A stretch of DNA of 64,000 bases from Sialis fuliginosa (Eukaryota; Arthropoda; Insecta; Megaloptera; Sialidae). Below the pieces are notes generated by a model that was not told the origin of the DNA, searched no databases, and worked only from the letters and a program-made list of their open reading frames with translations. The stretch is taken from positions 33,675,098-33,739,097 of the forward strand of contig OY540812.1 in NCBI GenBank assembly GCA_961205875.1, written 5' to 3'. How positions within the stretch are numbered: position 1 is the first letter of the stretch; each line of letters begins with the position of its first letter. A program made the translations under genes and the position numbers. Shown here piece by piece: positions 37,030 to 51,395 of the stretch.

Positions 37030-39085
37030 AATCATAAACTTAAACATAAATTTAAACTAAAATTAAAACATAAACTTAATTGTAAATTAAAACATAAACT
37101 TAAACATAAACTTAATCATAAACTTAATCATAAACTTAATAATAAACTAAAACATAAACTTAATCATAAACTTAAAGATAAACTTAATCATAATCTAAAT
37201 CATAAACTTAATCATAAACTTAATTATAAACTTAATCATAAACTCAATCATAAACTTAATCATAAACTTAATCATAAATTTAATCATAAACTTAAACATA
37301 AACTTAAACCTAAACTTAATAATAAACTTAATCATAAACTTAAACATAAACTTAATCATAAAATTAATCATAAACTTAATCATAAACTTAATCATAAACT
37401 TAAACATAAACTTAAACATAAACTTAATCATAAACTTAATCATAAACTTAAACATAAACTTAATCATAAACTTAAACATAAACTTAATCATAAACTTAAA
37501 GATAAACTTAATCATAAACTTAAACATAAACTTAAACATACATAAACTTAAACATAAACTTAATCATAAACTTAATCATAAACTTAAACATAAACTTAAT
37601 CATAAACTTAAAGATAAACTTAATCATAAACTTAATCATAAACTTAATCATAAACTTAAACATAAACTTAATCATAAACTTAAAGATAAACTTAATCATA
37701 AACTTAATCATAAACTTAATCATAAACTTAATCATAAACTTAATCATAAACTTAAACATAAACTTAAACATAAACTTAATCATAAACTTAATAATAAACT
37801 TAAACATAAACTTAATCATAAACTTAAAGATAAACTTAATCATAATCTAAATCATAAACTTAATCATAAACTTAATTATAAACTTAATCATAAACTTAAT
37901 CATAAACTTAATCATAAACTTAATCATAAATTTAATCATAAACTTAAACATAAACTTCAACATAAACTTAATCATAAACTTAAAGATAAACTTAATCATA
38001 AACTTAAACATAAACTTAAACATACATAAACTTAAACATAAACTTAATCATAAACTTAATCATAAACTTAAACATAAACTTAATCATAAACTTAAAGATA
38101 AACTTAATCATAAACTTAATCATAAACTTAATCATAAACTTAAACATAAACTTAATCATAAACTTAAAGATAAACTTAATCATAAACTTAATCATAAACT
38201 TAATCATAAACTTAATCATAAACTTAATCATAAACTTAAACATAAACTTAAACATAAACTTAATCATAAACTTAATAATAAACTTAAACATAAACTTAAT
38301 CATAAACTTAAAGATAAACTTAATCATAATCTAAATCATAAACTTAATCATAAACTTAATTATAAACTTAATCATAAACTTAATCATAAACTTAATCATA
38401 AACTTAATCATAAATTTAATCATAAACTTAAACATAAACTTCAACATAAACTTAATCATAAACTTAATCATAAACTTAATCATAAACTTAAACATAAACT
38501 TAATCATAAAATTAATCATAAACTTAATCATAAACTTAAACATAAACTTTATCATAAACTTAAACATAAATTAAAACATAAACATAAACTTAAACATAAA
38601 CTTAATCATAAACTTAAACATAAACTTAATCATAAACCCAAACATAAATTTAAACATAAACCTAATCATAAACTTAAACATAAACTTAAAGATAAACTTA
38701 ATCATAAACTTAATCATAAAATTAAACATAAACTTAATCATAAACTTATTCATAAACTTAAACATAAACTTAATCATAACTTTAAAGATAAACTTAATCA
38801 TAATCTAAATCATAAACTTAATCATAAACTTAATCATAAACTTAATCATAAACTTAATCATAAACTTAAACATAAACTTAAACATAAACTTAATCATAAA
38901 CTTAAACATAGACTTAAACATAAACTTAATCATAAACTTAATCATAAACTTAATCATAAACTTAATCATAAACATAAACATAAACATAAACATAAACATA
39001 AACATAAACATAAACATAAACTTAACATAAAGATAAACATAAACATAAACATAAACATAAACATAAACATAAACATAAACATAAA
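37030..39085 (-). repeat. Reverse arm R10
   Basis: 2,056 bp, the same length as R4, with the same internal 484-bp tandem pair (37532 and 38016). Confidence 0.92.
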
Positions 39086-39350
39086 CAACACATTTCGTCT
39101 CAATTCGATTTTGCATTGAAAAATAATTATATAAAATCTTCCTCAAGACAGATTAGATACAAATCGACTAGATTTGTATTAATTCGGTGTATTTTGTATT
39201 TATTCGTTAATAGTTGTCTTGATTCGTTTCAAACAGTCTATTTTAACCAGTTTTTTATATCAATTCGAAAAGAGTCAGCGCTAATCAGAAATTAAGAGTC
39301 AAAATGTCTAGATTTGACTTAATTTGATGTTATTTGAGTGATATGATGCA
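39086..39350 (+). other. Conserved core C10 (type B)
   Basis: Shares the GACTAGATTT and TGTTTATGGTTAAG marks of C4. Confidence 0.9.
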
Positions 39351-40194
39351 TGTTTATGGTTAAGATTATGTTTATGTTTATGTTTATGTTTATGTTTATG
39401 TTTATGTTTATGTTTATGTTTATGTTTATGTTTATGTTTATGTTTATGTTTATGTTTATGTTTATGTTTATGTTTATGTTTATGTTTATGTTTATGTTTA
39501 TGTTTATGTTTATGTTTATGTTTATGTTTATGTTTATGTTTATGTTTATGTTTATGTTTATGTTTATGTTTATGTTTATGTTTATGTTTATGTTTATGTT
39601 TATGTTTATGTTTATGTTTATGTTTATGTTTATGTTTATGTTTATGTTTATGTTTATGTTTATGTTTATGTTTATGTTTATGTTTATGTTTTAATTTATG
39701 TTTAAGTTTATGATTATGTTTATGTTTAAGCTTATGTTTAAAATTATTATTTGAGTTTATGTGTATGTTTTTTTTTATGTTTTTGTTTATGTTTATGTTT
39801 ATGTTTATGTTTATGTTTATGTTTATGTTTATGTTTATGTTTATGTTTATGTTTATGTTTATGTTTATGTTTATGTTTATGTTTATGTTTATGTTTATGT
39901 TTATGTTTATGTTTATGTTTATGTTTATGTTTATGTTTATGTTTATGTTAATGTTTATGTTTATGTTTATGTTTATGTTTATGTTTATGTTTATGTTTTA
40001 ATTTATGATTATGTTTATGTTTATGTTTATGTTTATGTTTATGTTTATGTTTAAGTTTATGTTTAAGTTTATGTTTATGTTTATATTTATGTTTATATTT
40101 ATGTTTATGTTTATGTTTATGTTTAAGTTTATGTTTTATTTATGTTTAAGTAATGTTTATGTTTATGTTCAAATTTATGTTTAAATTTATGTTA
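39351..40194 (+). repeat. Forward arm F10
   Basis: Same total length as F4. The first hexamer run is 12 bp shorter and two later runs are 6 bp longer each, so copies differ only by whole hexamers. Confidence 0.93.
39689..39785 (+). repeat. 97-bp poly-T/AAGCTT module, copy M2
   Basis: Counterpart of M1 in the 17.2-kb-offset duplication; no difference seen. Confidence 0.85.
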
Positions 40195-40228
40195 AAATTT
40201 ATGTTTAAGTTTATTTAAACATAAACTT
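40195..40228. repeat. Strand-switch hairpin J11
   Basis: Same form as J5. Confidence 0.85.
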
Positions 40229-41747
40229 AATCATAAACTTAAACATAAATTTAAACTAAAATTAAAACATAAACTTAATTGTAAATTAAAACATAAACTT
40301 AAACATAAACTTAATTATAAACTTAATCATAAACTTAATAATAAACTTAAACATAAACTTAATCATAAACTTAAAGATAAACTTAATCATAATCTAAATC
40401 ATAAACTTAATCATAAACTTAATTATAAACTTAATCATAAACTCAATCATAAACTTAATCATAAACTTAATCATAAATTTAATCATAAACTTAAACATTA
40501 ACTTAAACCTAAACTTAATCATAAACTTAATCATAAACTTAAACATAAACTTAATCATAAAATTAATCATAAACTTAATCATAAACTTAAACATAAACTT
40601 AAACATAAACTTTATCATAAACTTAAACATAAATTAAAACATAAACATAAACTTAAACATAAACTTAATCATAAACTTAAACATAAACTTAATTATAAAC
40701 CTAAACATAAACTTAAACATAAATTTAAACATAAACTTAAACATAAACTTAATCATAAACTTAATCATAAACTTAAACATAAACTTAATCATAAACTTAA
40801 AGATAAACTTAATCATAAACTTAAACATAAACTTAAACATAAACTTAAACATAAACTTAAACATAAACTTAATCATAAACTTAATCATAAACTTAAACAT
40901 AAACTTAATCATAAACTTAAAGATAAACTTAATCATAAACTTAATCATAAAATTAAACATAAACTTAATCATAAACTTAATCATAAACTTAAACATAAAC
41001 TTAATCATAAACTTAAACATAAACTTAAACATAAACTTAAACATAAACTTAATCATAAACTTAATCATAAACTTAAACATAAACTTAATCATAAACTTAA
41101 AGATAAACTTAATTATAAACTTAATCATAAAATTAATCATAAACTTAATCATAAACTTAATCATAAATTTAATCATAAACTTAAACATAAACTTCAACCT
41201 AAACTAAATCATAAACTTAATCATAAACTTAATCATAAACTTAAACATAAACTTTATCATAAACTTAAACATAAATTAAAACATAAACATAAACTTAAAC
41301 ATAAACTTAATCATAAACTTAAACATAAACTTAATCATAAACCCAAACATAAACTTAAACATAAACTTAAACATAAACTTAAACATAAACTTAATCATAA
41401 ACTTAATCATAAACTTAATCATAAACTAAACATAAACTTAAAGATAAACTTAATCATAAACTTAATCATAAAATTAAACATAAACTTAATCATAAACTTA
41501 ATCATAAACTTAAACATAAACTTAATCATAACTTTAAAGATAAACTTTATCATAATCTAAATCATAAACTTAATCATAAACTTAATCATAAACTTAATCA
41601 TAAACTTAATCATAAACTTAAACATAGACTTAAACATAAACTTAATCATAAACTTAATCATAAACATAAACATAAACATAAACTTAACATAAACATAAAC
41701 ATAAACATAAACATAATCATAAACATAAACATAAACATAAACATAAA
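40229..41747 (-). repeat. Reverse arm R11
   Basis: 1,519 bp, the same length and order as R5. Confidence 0.92.
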
Positions 41748-42012
41748 CAACACATTTCGTCTCAATTTGATTTTGCATTGAAAAATAATTATATAAAATC
41801 TTCCTCAAGACAGATTAGATACAAATCGACTCGATTTGTATTAATTCGGTGTATTTTGTATTTATTCGTTAATAGTTGTCTTGATTCGTTTCAAACAGTC
41901 TATTTTAACCAGTTTTTTATATCAATTCGAAAAGAGTCAGCGCTAATCAGAAATTAAGAGTCAAAATGTCTAGATTTGACTTAATTTGATGTTATTTGAG
42001 TGATATAATGCA
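41748..42012 (+). other. Conserved core C11 (type B)
   Basis: Shares CAATTTGATTTT and TATAATGCA with C5. Confidence 0.9.
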
Positions 42013-42291
42013 TGTTTATGTTTATGTTTATGTTTATGTTTATGTTTATGTTTATGTTTATGTTTATGTTTATGTTTATGTTTATGTTTATGTTTATGTT
42101 TATGTTTATGTTTATGTTTATAGTTATGTTTATGTTTATGTTTAAGTTTATGTTTATGTTTAAGTTTATGTTTATGTTTATGTTTATGTTTATGTTTAAA
42201 TTTATATTTAAGTTTATGTTTATGTTTATGTTTTAATTTATGTTTAAGTTTATGTTTAAGTTTATGTTTTATTTATGTTTAAGTAATGTTA
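42013..42291 (+). repeat. Forward arm F11
   Basis: Copy of F5, one hexamer longer. Confidence 0.92.
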
Positions 42292-42325
42292 AAGTTTATG
42301 TTTAAGTTTATTTAAACATAAACTT
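42292..42325. repeat. Strand-switch hairpin J12
   Basis: Perfect form, counterpart of J6. Confidence 0.88.
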
Positions 42326-43065
42326 AATCATAAACTTAAACATAAATTTAAACTAAAATTAAAACATAAACTTAATTATAAATTAAAACATAAACTTAAA
42401 CATAAACTTAATCATAAACTTAATCATAAACTTAATAATAAACTTAATCATAATCTAAATCATAAACTTAATCATAAACTTAATTATAAACTTAATCATA
42501 AACTTAATCATAAACTTAATCATAAAATTAATCATAAATTTAATCATAAACTTAAACATAAACTTAAACCTAAACTTAATCATAAACTTAATCATAAACT
42601 AAATCATAAACTTAAACATAAACTTAATCATAAAATTAATCATAAACTTAATCATAAATTTAAACATAAACTTTATCATAAACTTAAACATCAATTAAAA
42701 CATAAACATAAACTTAAACATAAACTTAATCATAAACTTAAACATAAACTTAATTATAACTTTAAAGATAAACTTAATCATAATCTAAATCATAAACTTA
42801 ATCATAAACTTAATCATAAACTTAATCATAAACTTAATCATAAACTTAATCATAAACTTAAACATAAACTTAAACATAAACTTAATCATAAACTTAAACA
42901 TAGACTTAAACATAAACTTAATCATAAACTTAATCATAAACTTAATCATAAACTTAATCATAAACTTAATCACAAACTTAAACATAAACATAAACATAAA
43001 CATAAACATAAACTTAACATAAACATAAACATAAACATAAACATAAACATAAACATAAACATAAA
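42326..43065 (-). repeat. Reverse arm R12
   Basis: Copy of R6, one hexamer longer beside the core. Confidence 0.92.
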
Positions 43066-43330
43066 CAACACATTTCGTCTCAATTCGATTTTGCATAGAA
43101 AAATAATTATATAAAATCTTCCTCAAGACAGATTAGATACAAATCGACTCGATTTGTATTAATTCGGTGTATTTTGTATTTATTCGTTAACAGTTGTCTT
43201 GATTCGTTTCAAACAGTCTATTTTAACCAGTTTTTTATATCAATTCGAAAAGTTTCAGCGCTAATCAGAAATTAAGAGTCAAAATGTCTAGATTTGACTT
43301 AATTTGATGTTATTTGAGTGATATGATGCA
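43066..43330 (+). other. Conserved core C12 (type B)
   Basis: Shares CGTTAACAGTTG with C6. The 17.2-kb-offset similarity ends shortly after this core. Confidence 0.9.
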
Positions 43331-43650
43331 TGTTTATGTTTAAGATTATGTTTATGTTTATGTTTATGTTTATGTTTATGTTTATGTTTATGTTTATGTT
43401 TATGTTTATGTTTATGTTTATGTTTATGTTTATGTTTATGTTTATGTTTATGTTTATGTTTATGTTTATGTTTATGTTTATGTTTATGTTTATGTTTATG
43501 TTTATGTTTATGTTTATGTTTATGTTTATGTTTATGTTTATGTTTATGTTTAAGTTTATATTTATGTTTATGTTTATGTTTATGTATATGTTTATGTTTA
43601 TGTTTATGTTTATGTTTATGTTTATGTTTAGGTTTATGTTTATGTTTATG

Positions 43651-43747
43651 TTTTAATTTATGTTTAAGTTTATGATTATGTTTATGTTTAAGCTTATGTT
43701 TAAAATTATTATTTGAGTTTATGTGTATGTTTTTTTTTATGTTTTTG
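43651..43747 (+). repeat. 97-bp poly-T/AAGCTT module, copy M3
   Basis: Preceded by TTTAGG-containing hexamers. Forms a 349-bp tandem with M4. Confidence 0.85.
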
Positions 43748-43999
43748 TTTATGTTTATGTTTATGTTTATGTTTATGTTTATGTTTATGTTTATGTTTAT
43801 GTTTATGTTTATGTTTATGTTTATGTTTATGTTTATGTTTATGTTTATGTTTATGTTTATGTTTATGTTTATGTTTATGTTTATGTTTATGTTTATGTTT
43901 ATGTTTATATTTATGTTTATGTTTATGTTTATGTATATGTTTATGTTTATGTTTATGTTTATGTTTATGTTTATGTTTAGGTTTATGTTTATGTTTATG

Positions 44000-44096
44000 T
44001 TTTAATTTATGTTTAAGTTTATGATTATGTTTATGTTTAAGCTTATGTTTAAAATTATTATTTGAGTTTATGTGTATGTTTTTTTTTATGTTTTTG
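44000..44096 (+). repeat. 97-bp poly-T/AAGCTT module, copy M4
   Basis: Second module in the same arm. Its downstream flank (TTTGTG and TTTATA near 44128-44157) matches that of M5. Confidence 0.85.
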
Positions 44097-46161
44097 TTTA
44101 TGTTTATGTTTATGTTTATGTTTATGTTTGTGTTTATGTTTATGTTTATGTTTATATTTATGTTTATGTTTATGTTTATGTTTATGTTTATGTTTATGTT
44201 TATGTTTATGTTTATGTTTATGTTTATGTTTATGTTTATGTTTATGTTTATGTTTATGTTTATGTTAATGTTTATGTTTATGTTTATGTTTATGTTTATG
44301 TTTATGTTTATGTTTATGTTTATGTTTATGTTTTAATTTATGTTTATGTTTATGTTTATGTTTATGTTTATGTTTATGTTTATGTTTATGTTTATGTTTT
44401 AATTTATGTTTATGTTTATGTTTATGTTTATGTTTATGTTTATGTTTATGTTTATGTTTATGTTTATGTTTATGTTTATGTTTATGTTTATGTTTAAGTT
44501 CATGTTTATGTTTAAGTTTATGTTTATGTTTATGTTTATGTTTATGTTTATGTTTATGTTTATGTTTATGTTTATGTTTATGTTTATGTTTATGTTTATG
44601 TTTTAGTTTATGTTTATGTTTATGTTTATGTTTATGTTTATGTTTATGTTTGTGTTTATGTTTATGTTTATGTTTATGTTTATGTTTATGTTTATGTTTA
44701 TGTTTATGTTTAAGTTTATGTTTATGTTTATGTTTATGTTTATGTTTATGTTTATGTTTAAGTTTATGTTTATGTTTAAGTTTATGTTTATGTTTATGTT
44801 TATGTTTATGTTTATGTTTAAGTTTGTGTTTATGTTTATGTTTATGTATATGTTTATGTTTATGTTTATGTTTAAGTTTATGTTTATGTTTATGTTTATG
44901 TTTATGTTTAAGTTTATGTTTATGTTTATGTTTATGTTTATGTTTATGTTTATGTTTATGTTTATGTTTAAGTTTATGTTTATGTATATGTTTATGTTTA
45001 TGTTTATGTTTAAGTTTATGTTTATGTTAATGTTTATGTTTATGTTTATGTTTATGTTTATGTTTATGTTTATGTTTAAATTTATATTTAAGTTTATGTT
45101 TATGTTTATGTTTAAGTTTATGTTTATGTTTATGTTTATGTTTATGTTTAAGTTTATGTTTATGTTTATGTTTATGTTTATGTTTATGTTTATGTTTATG
45201 TTTATGTTTATGTTTATGTTTATGTTTATGTTTATGTTTATGTTTATGTTTATGTTTATGTTTATGTTTATGTTTATGTTTAAGTTTATGTTTATGTTTA
45301 TGTTTATGTTTATGTTTATGTGTATGTTTATGTTTATGTTAATGTTTATGTTTATGTTTATGTTTAAGTTTATGTTTATGTTTATGTTTATGTTTATGTT
45401 TAAGTTTATGTTTATGTTTATGTTTATGTTTATGTTTATGTTTATGTTTATGTTAATGTTTATGTTTATGTTTATGTTTAAATTTATATTTAAGTTTATG
45501 TTTATGTTTATGTTTATGTTTATGTTTATGTTTATGTTAAAGTTTATGTTTATGTAAATGTTTATGTTTATGTTTATGTTTAAATTTATATTTAAGTTTA
45601 TGTTTATGTTTATGTTTAAGTTTATGTTTATGTTTATGTTTATGTTTAAGTTTATGTTTATGTTTATGTTTATGTTTATGTTTATGTTTATGTTTATGTT
45701 TATGTTTATGTTTAAGTTTGTGTTTATGTTTATGTTTAAGTTTATGTTTATGTTTATGTTTATGTTTATGTTTATGTTTATGTTTATGTTTAAGTTTGTG
45801 TTTATGTTTATGTTTATGTTTATGTTTATGTTTATGTTTATGTTTATGTTTATGTTTATGTTTAAGTTTATGTTTATGTTTATGTTTATGTTTATGTTTA
45901 TGTTTATGTTTATGTTTATGTTTATGTTTATGTTTATGTTTATGTTTAAGTTTATATTTATGTATATGTTTTTGTTTATGTTTATGTTTAAGTTTATGTT
46001 AATGTTAATGTTTATGTTTATGTTTATGTTTAAATTTATATTTAAGTTTATGTTTATGTTTATATTTTAATTTATGTTTAAGTTTATGTTTAAGTTTATG
46101 TTTTATTTATGTTTAAGTAATGTTTATGTTTATGTTCAAATTTATGTTTAAATTTATGTTA

Positions 46162-46195
46162 AAGTTTATGTTTAAGTTTATTTCAACATAAACTT
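46162..46195. repeat. Strand-switch hairpin J13 (variant)
   Basis: The right arm reads TTCAACATAAACTT, leaving one mismatch. J14 is the only other junction with this change. Confidence 0.85.
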
Positions 46196-46918
46196 AATCA
46201 TAAACTTAAACATAAATTTAAACATAAATTAAAACATAAACTTAATTATAAATTAAAACATAAACTTAAACATAAACTTAATCATAAACTTAATCATAAA
46301 CTCAATCATAAACATAAACATAAATTAAAACATAAACATAAACATAAACTTAAACATAAACTTAATCATAAACGTAATCATAATTTTAATCATAAACATA
46401 AACAAAAACTTAAACATAAACTTATACATAAACTTAAACATAAACTTAATCATAAACTTAATCATAAACTTAAACATAAACTTAATCATAAACTTATACA
46501 TAAACTTAAACATAAACTTAATCATAAACTTAATCATAAACTTAATCATAAACTTAATCATAAAATTAAACATAAACTTAATCATAAACTTAATCATAAA
46601 CTTAAACATAAACTTAATCATAAACTTAAAGATAAACTTAATCATAATCTAAATCATAAACTTAATCATAAACTTAATCATAAACTTAATCATAAACTTA
46701 AACATAAACTTAAACATAAACTTAATCATAAACAGAAAACATAAACTTAAACATAAACTTAATCATAAACTTAATCATAAACTTAATCATAAACTTAATC
46801 ATAAACTTAAACATAAACATAAACATAAACATAAACATAAACATAAACATAAACATAAACATAAACATAAACTTGACATAAACATAAAAATAAACATAAA
46901 CATAAACATAAACATAAA
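46196..46918 (-). repeat. Reverse arm R13
   Basis: 723 bp with rare units CATAATTTTAATCAT, CTTATACAT and CATAAACAGAAAAC. The slip before the core reads CTTGACATAAAC. Confidence 0.92.
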
Positions 46919-47183
46919 CAACACATTTCGTCTCAATTCGATTTTGCATAGAAAAATAATTATATAAAATCTTCCTCAAGACAGATTAGATACAATACGA
47001 CTCGATTTGTATTAATTCGGTGTATTTTGTATTTATTCGTTAATAGTTGTCTTGATTCGTTTCAAACAGTCTATTTTAACCAGTTTTTTATATCAATTCG
47101 AAAAGTTTCAGCGCTAATCAGAAATTAAGAGTCAAAATGTCTAGATTTGACTTAATTTGATGTTATTTGAGTGATATGATGCA
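46919..47183 (+). other. Conserved core C13 (type B)
   Basis: 265 bp. GATACAATACGACTCG replaces GATACAAATCGACTCG (two adjacent changes), which disrupts the left arm of the 23-bp palindrome. Confidence 0.9.
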
Positions 47184-50100
47184 TGTTTATGTTTAAGATT
47201 ATGTTTATGTTTATGTTTATGTTTATGTTTATGTTTATGTTTATGTTTATGTTTATGTTTAAGTTTATGTTTATGTTTATGTTTATGTTTATGTTTATGT
47301 TTATGTTTAAGTTTATGTTTATGTTTAAGTTTATGTTTAAGTTTATGTTTATGTTTATGTTTATGTTTATGTTTATGTTTATGTTTATGTTTATGTTTAT
47401 GTTTATGTTTAAGTTTATGTTTATGTTTAAGTTTATGTTTATGTTTATGTTTATGTTTATGTTTATGTATATGTTTATGTTTATGTTTATGTTTATGTTT
47501 ATGTTTATGTTTAGGTTTATGTTTATGTTTATGTTTTAATTTATGTTTAAGTTTATGATTATGTTTATGTTTAAGCTTATGTTTAAAATTATTATTTGAG
47601 TTTATGTGTATGTTTTTTTTTATGTTTTTGTTTATGTTTATGTTTATGTTTATGTTTATGTTTGTGTTTATGTTTATGTTTATGTTTATATTTATGTTTA
47701 TGTTTATGTTTATGTTTATGTTTATGTTTATGTTTATGTTTATGTTTATGTTTATGTTTATGTTTATGTTTATGTTTATGTTTATGTTTATGTTAATGTT
47801 TATGTTTATGTTTATGTTTATGTTTATGTTTATGTTTATGTTTATGTTTTAATTTATGTTTATGTTTATGTTTATGTTTATGTTTATGTTTATGTTTATG
47901 TTTATGTTTATGTTTATGTTTATGTTTATGTTTATGTTTATTATTATGTTTATGTTTATGTTTATGTTTATGTTTATGTTTAAGTTCATGTTTATGTTTA
48001 AGTTTATGTTTATGTTTATGTTTATGTTTATGTTTATGTTTATGTTTATGTTTATGTTTATGTTTATGTTTATGTTTATGTTTATGTTTATGTTTGTGTT
48101 TATGTTTATGTTTATGTTTATGTTTATGTTTATGTTTATGTTTATGTTTATGTTTAAGTTTATGTTTATGTTTATGTTTATGTTTATGTTTATGTTTATG
48201 TTTATGTTTAAGTTTATGTTTATGTTTAAGTTTATGTTTATGTTTATGTTTATGTTTATGTTTATGTTTAAGTTTGTGTTTATGTTTATGTTTATGTATA
48301 TGTTTATGTTTATGTTTATGTTTAAGTTTATGTTTATGTTTATGTTTATGTTTATGTTTAAGTTTATGTTTATGTTTATGTTTATGTTTATGTTTATGTT
48401 TATGTTTATGTTTATGTTTAAGTTTATGTTTATGTATATGTTTATGTTTATGTTTATGTTTAAGTTTATGTTTATGTTAATGTTTATGTTTATGTTTATG
48501 TTTATGTTTATGTTTATGTTTATGTTTATGTTTATGTTTATGTTTAAGTTTATGTTTATGTTTATGTTTATGTTTATGTTTATGTTTATGTTTATGTTTA
48601 TGTTTATGTTTATGTTTATGTTTATGTTTATGTTTATGTTTATGTTTATGTTTATGTTTAAGTTTATGTTTATGTTTATGTTTATGTTTATGTTTATGTT
48701 TATGTTTAAGTTTATGTTTATGTTTATGTTTATGTTTAAGTTTATGTTTATGTTTATGTTTATGTTTATGTTTATGTTTATGTTTATGTTTATGTTTATG
48801 TTTATGTTTAAGTTTGTGTTTATGTTTATGTTTAAGTTTATGTTTATGTTTATGTTTATGTTTATGTTTATGTTTATGTTTATGTTTAAGTTTGTGTTTA
48901 TGTTTAAGTTTATGTTTATGTTTATGTTTATGTTTATGTTTATGTTTATGTTTAAGTTTATGTTTATGTTTATGTTTATGTTTATGTTTATGTTTATGTT
49001 TATGTTTATGTTTATGTTTATGTTTATGTTTAAGTTTATATTTATGTATATGTTTTTGTTTATGTTTATGTTTAAGTTTATGTATATGTTTATGTTTATG
49101 TTTATGTTTAAGTTTATGTTTATGTTTATGTTTATGTTTATGTTTAAGTTTATGTTTATGTTTATGTTTATGTTTATGTTTATGTTTATGTTTATGTTTA
49201 TGTTTAAGTTTATGTTTATGTATATGTTTATGTTTATGTTTATGTTTAAGTTTATGTTTATGTTAATGTTTATGTTTATGTTTATGTTTATGTTTATGTT
49301 TATGTTTATGTTTATGTTTATGTTTATGTTTATGTTTAAGTTTATGTTTATGTTTATGTTTATGTTTATGTTTATGTTTATGTTTATGTTTATGTTTATG
49401 TTTATGTTTATGTTTATGTTTATGTTTATGTTTATGTTTATGTTTATGTTTAAGTTTATGTTTATGTTTATGTTTATGTTTATGTTTATGTTTATGTTTA
49501 TGTTTATGTTTATGTTAATGTTTATGTTTATGTTTATGTTTAAGTTTATGTTTATGTTTATGTTTATGTTTATGTTTAAGTTTATGTTTATGTTTATGTT
49601 TATGTTTATGTTTATGTTTATGTTTATGTTTATGTTTATGTTTATGTTAATGTTTATGTTTATGTTTATGTTTAAATTTATATTTAAGTTTATGTTTATG
49701 TTTATGTTTATGTTTATGTTTATGTTTATGTTAAAGTTTATGTTTATGTAAATGTTTATGTTTATGTTTATGTTTAAATTTATATTTAAGTTTATGTTTA
49801 TGTTTATGTTTAAGTTTATGTTTATGTTTATGTTTATGTTTAAGTTTATGTTTATGTTTATGTTTATGTTTATGTTTATGTTTATGTTTATGTTTATGTT
49901 TATGTTTATGTTTATGTTTAAGTTTGTGTTTATGTTTATGTTTAAGTTTATGTTTATGTTTATGTTTATGTTTATGTTTATGTTTATGTTTATGTTTAAG
50001 TTTGTGTTTATGTTTATGTTTATGTTTATGTTTATGTTTATGTTTATGTTTATGTTTATGTTTAAGTTTATGTTTATGTTTATGTTTATGTTTATGTTTA

Positions 50101-50373
50101 TGTTTATGTTTATGTTTATGTTTATGTTTATGTTTAAGTTTATATTTATGTATATGTTTTTGTTTATGTTTATGTTTAAGTTTATGTTAATGTTAATGTT
50201 TATGTTTATGTTTATGTTTAAATTTATATTTAAGTTTATGTTTATGTTTATGTTTAAGTCTATGTTTATGTTTATATTTTAATTTATGTTTAAGTTTATG
50301 TTTAAGTTTATGTTTTATTTATGTTTAAGTAATGTTTATGTTTATGTTCAAATTTATGTTTAAATTTATGTTA
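47184..50373 (+). repeat. Forward arm F13
   Basis: 3.2 kb. Copies the post-module part of F12 at offsets rising from about 3,440 to 4,212 as blocks expand, including an extra copy of a TTTAAG/TATATG section near 49.08-49.3 kb. Confidence 0.93.
47534..47630 (+). repeat. 97-bp poly-T/AAGCTT module, copy M5
   Basis: Exactly 3,534 bp downstream of M4. Confidence 0.85.
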
Positions 50374-50407
50374 AAGTTTATGTTTAAGTTTATTTCAACA
50401 TAAACTT
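50374..50407. repeat. Strand-switch hairpin J14 (variant)
   Basis: Same TTCAACAT change as J13, 4,212 bp downstream. Confidence 0.85.
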
Positions 50408-51130
50408 AATCATAAACTTAAACATAAATTTAAACATAAATTAAAACATAAACTTAATTATAAATTAAAACATAAACTTAAACATAAACTTAATCATAAA
50501 CTTAATCATAAACTCAATCATAAACATAAACATAAATTAAAACATAAACATAAACATAAACTTAAACATAAACTTAATCATAAACGTAATCATAATTTTA
50601 ATCATAAACATAAACAAAAACTTAAACATATACTTATACATAAACTTAAACATAAACTTAATCATAAACTTAATCATAAACTTAAACATAAACTTAATCA
50701 TAAACTTATACATAAACTTAAACATAAACTTAATCATAAACTTAATCATAAACTTAATCATAAACTTAATCATAAAATTAAACATAAACTTAATCATAAA
50801 CTTAATCATAAACTTAAACATAAACTTAATCATAAACTTAAAGATAAACTTAATCATAATCTAAATCATAAACTTAATCATAAACTTAATCATAAACTTA
50901 ATCATAAACTTAAACATAAACTTAAACATAAACTTAATCATAAACAGAAAACATAAACTTAAACATAAACTTAATCATAAACTTAATCATAAACTTAATC
51001 ATAAACTTAATCATAAACTTAAACATAAACATAAACATAAACATAAACATAAACATAAACATAAACATAAACATAAACTTGACATAAACATAAAAATAAA
51101 CATAAACATAAACATAAACATAAACATAAA
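50408..51130 (-). repeat. Reverse arm R14
   Basis: 723 bp, the same length as R13, with the same rare units. Confidence 0.92.
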
Positions 51131-51395
51131 CAACACATTTCGTCTCAATTCGATTTTGCATAGAAAAATAATTATATAAAATCTTCCTCAAGACAGATTA
51201 GATACAATACGACTCGATTTGTATTAATTCGGTGTATTTTGTATTTATTCGTTAATAGTTGTTTTGATTCGTTTCAAACAGTCTATTTTAACCAGTTTTT
51301 TATATCAATTCGAAAAGTTTCAGCGCTAATCAGAAATTAAGAGTCAAAATGTCTAGATTTGACTTACCTTGATGTTATTTGAGTGATATGATGCA
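51131..51395 (+). other. Conserved core C14 (type B)
   Basis: Has the C13 palindrome change plus private changes GTTGTTTTGATT and GACTTACCTTGATG. It is the most diverged core in the window. Confidence 0.9.

Larger units (their letters stand above)
43331..46161 (+). repeat. Forward arm F12
   Basis: 2.8 kb of hexamers with two 97-bp modules only 349 bp apart. A variable section with TTTAAG, TTTGTG, TATATG and TTAATG units follows, and recurs in F13. A degenerate shoulder precedes the junction. Confidence 0.93.
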
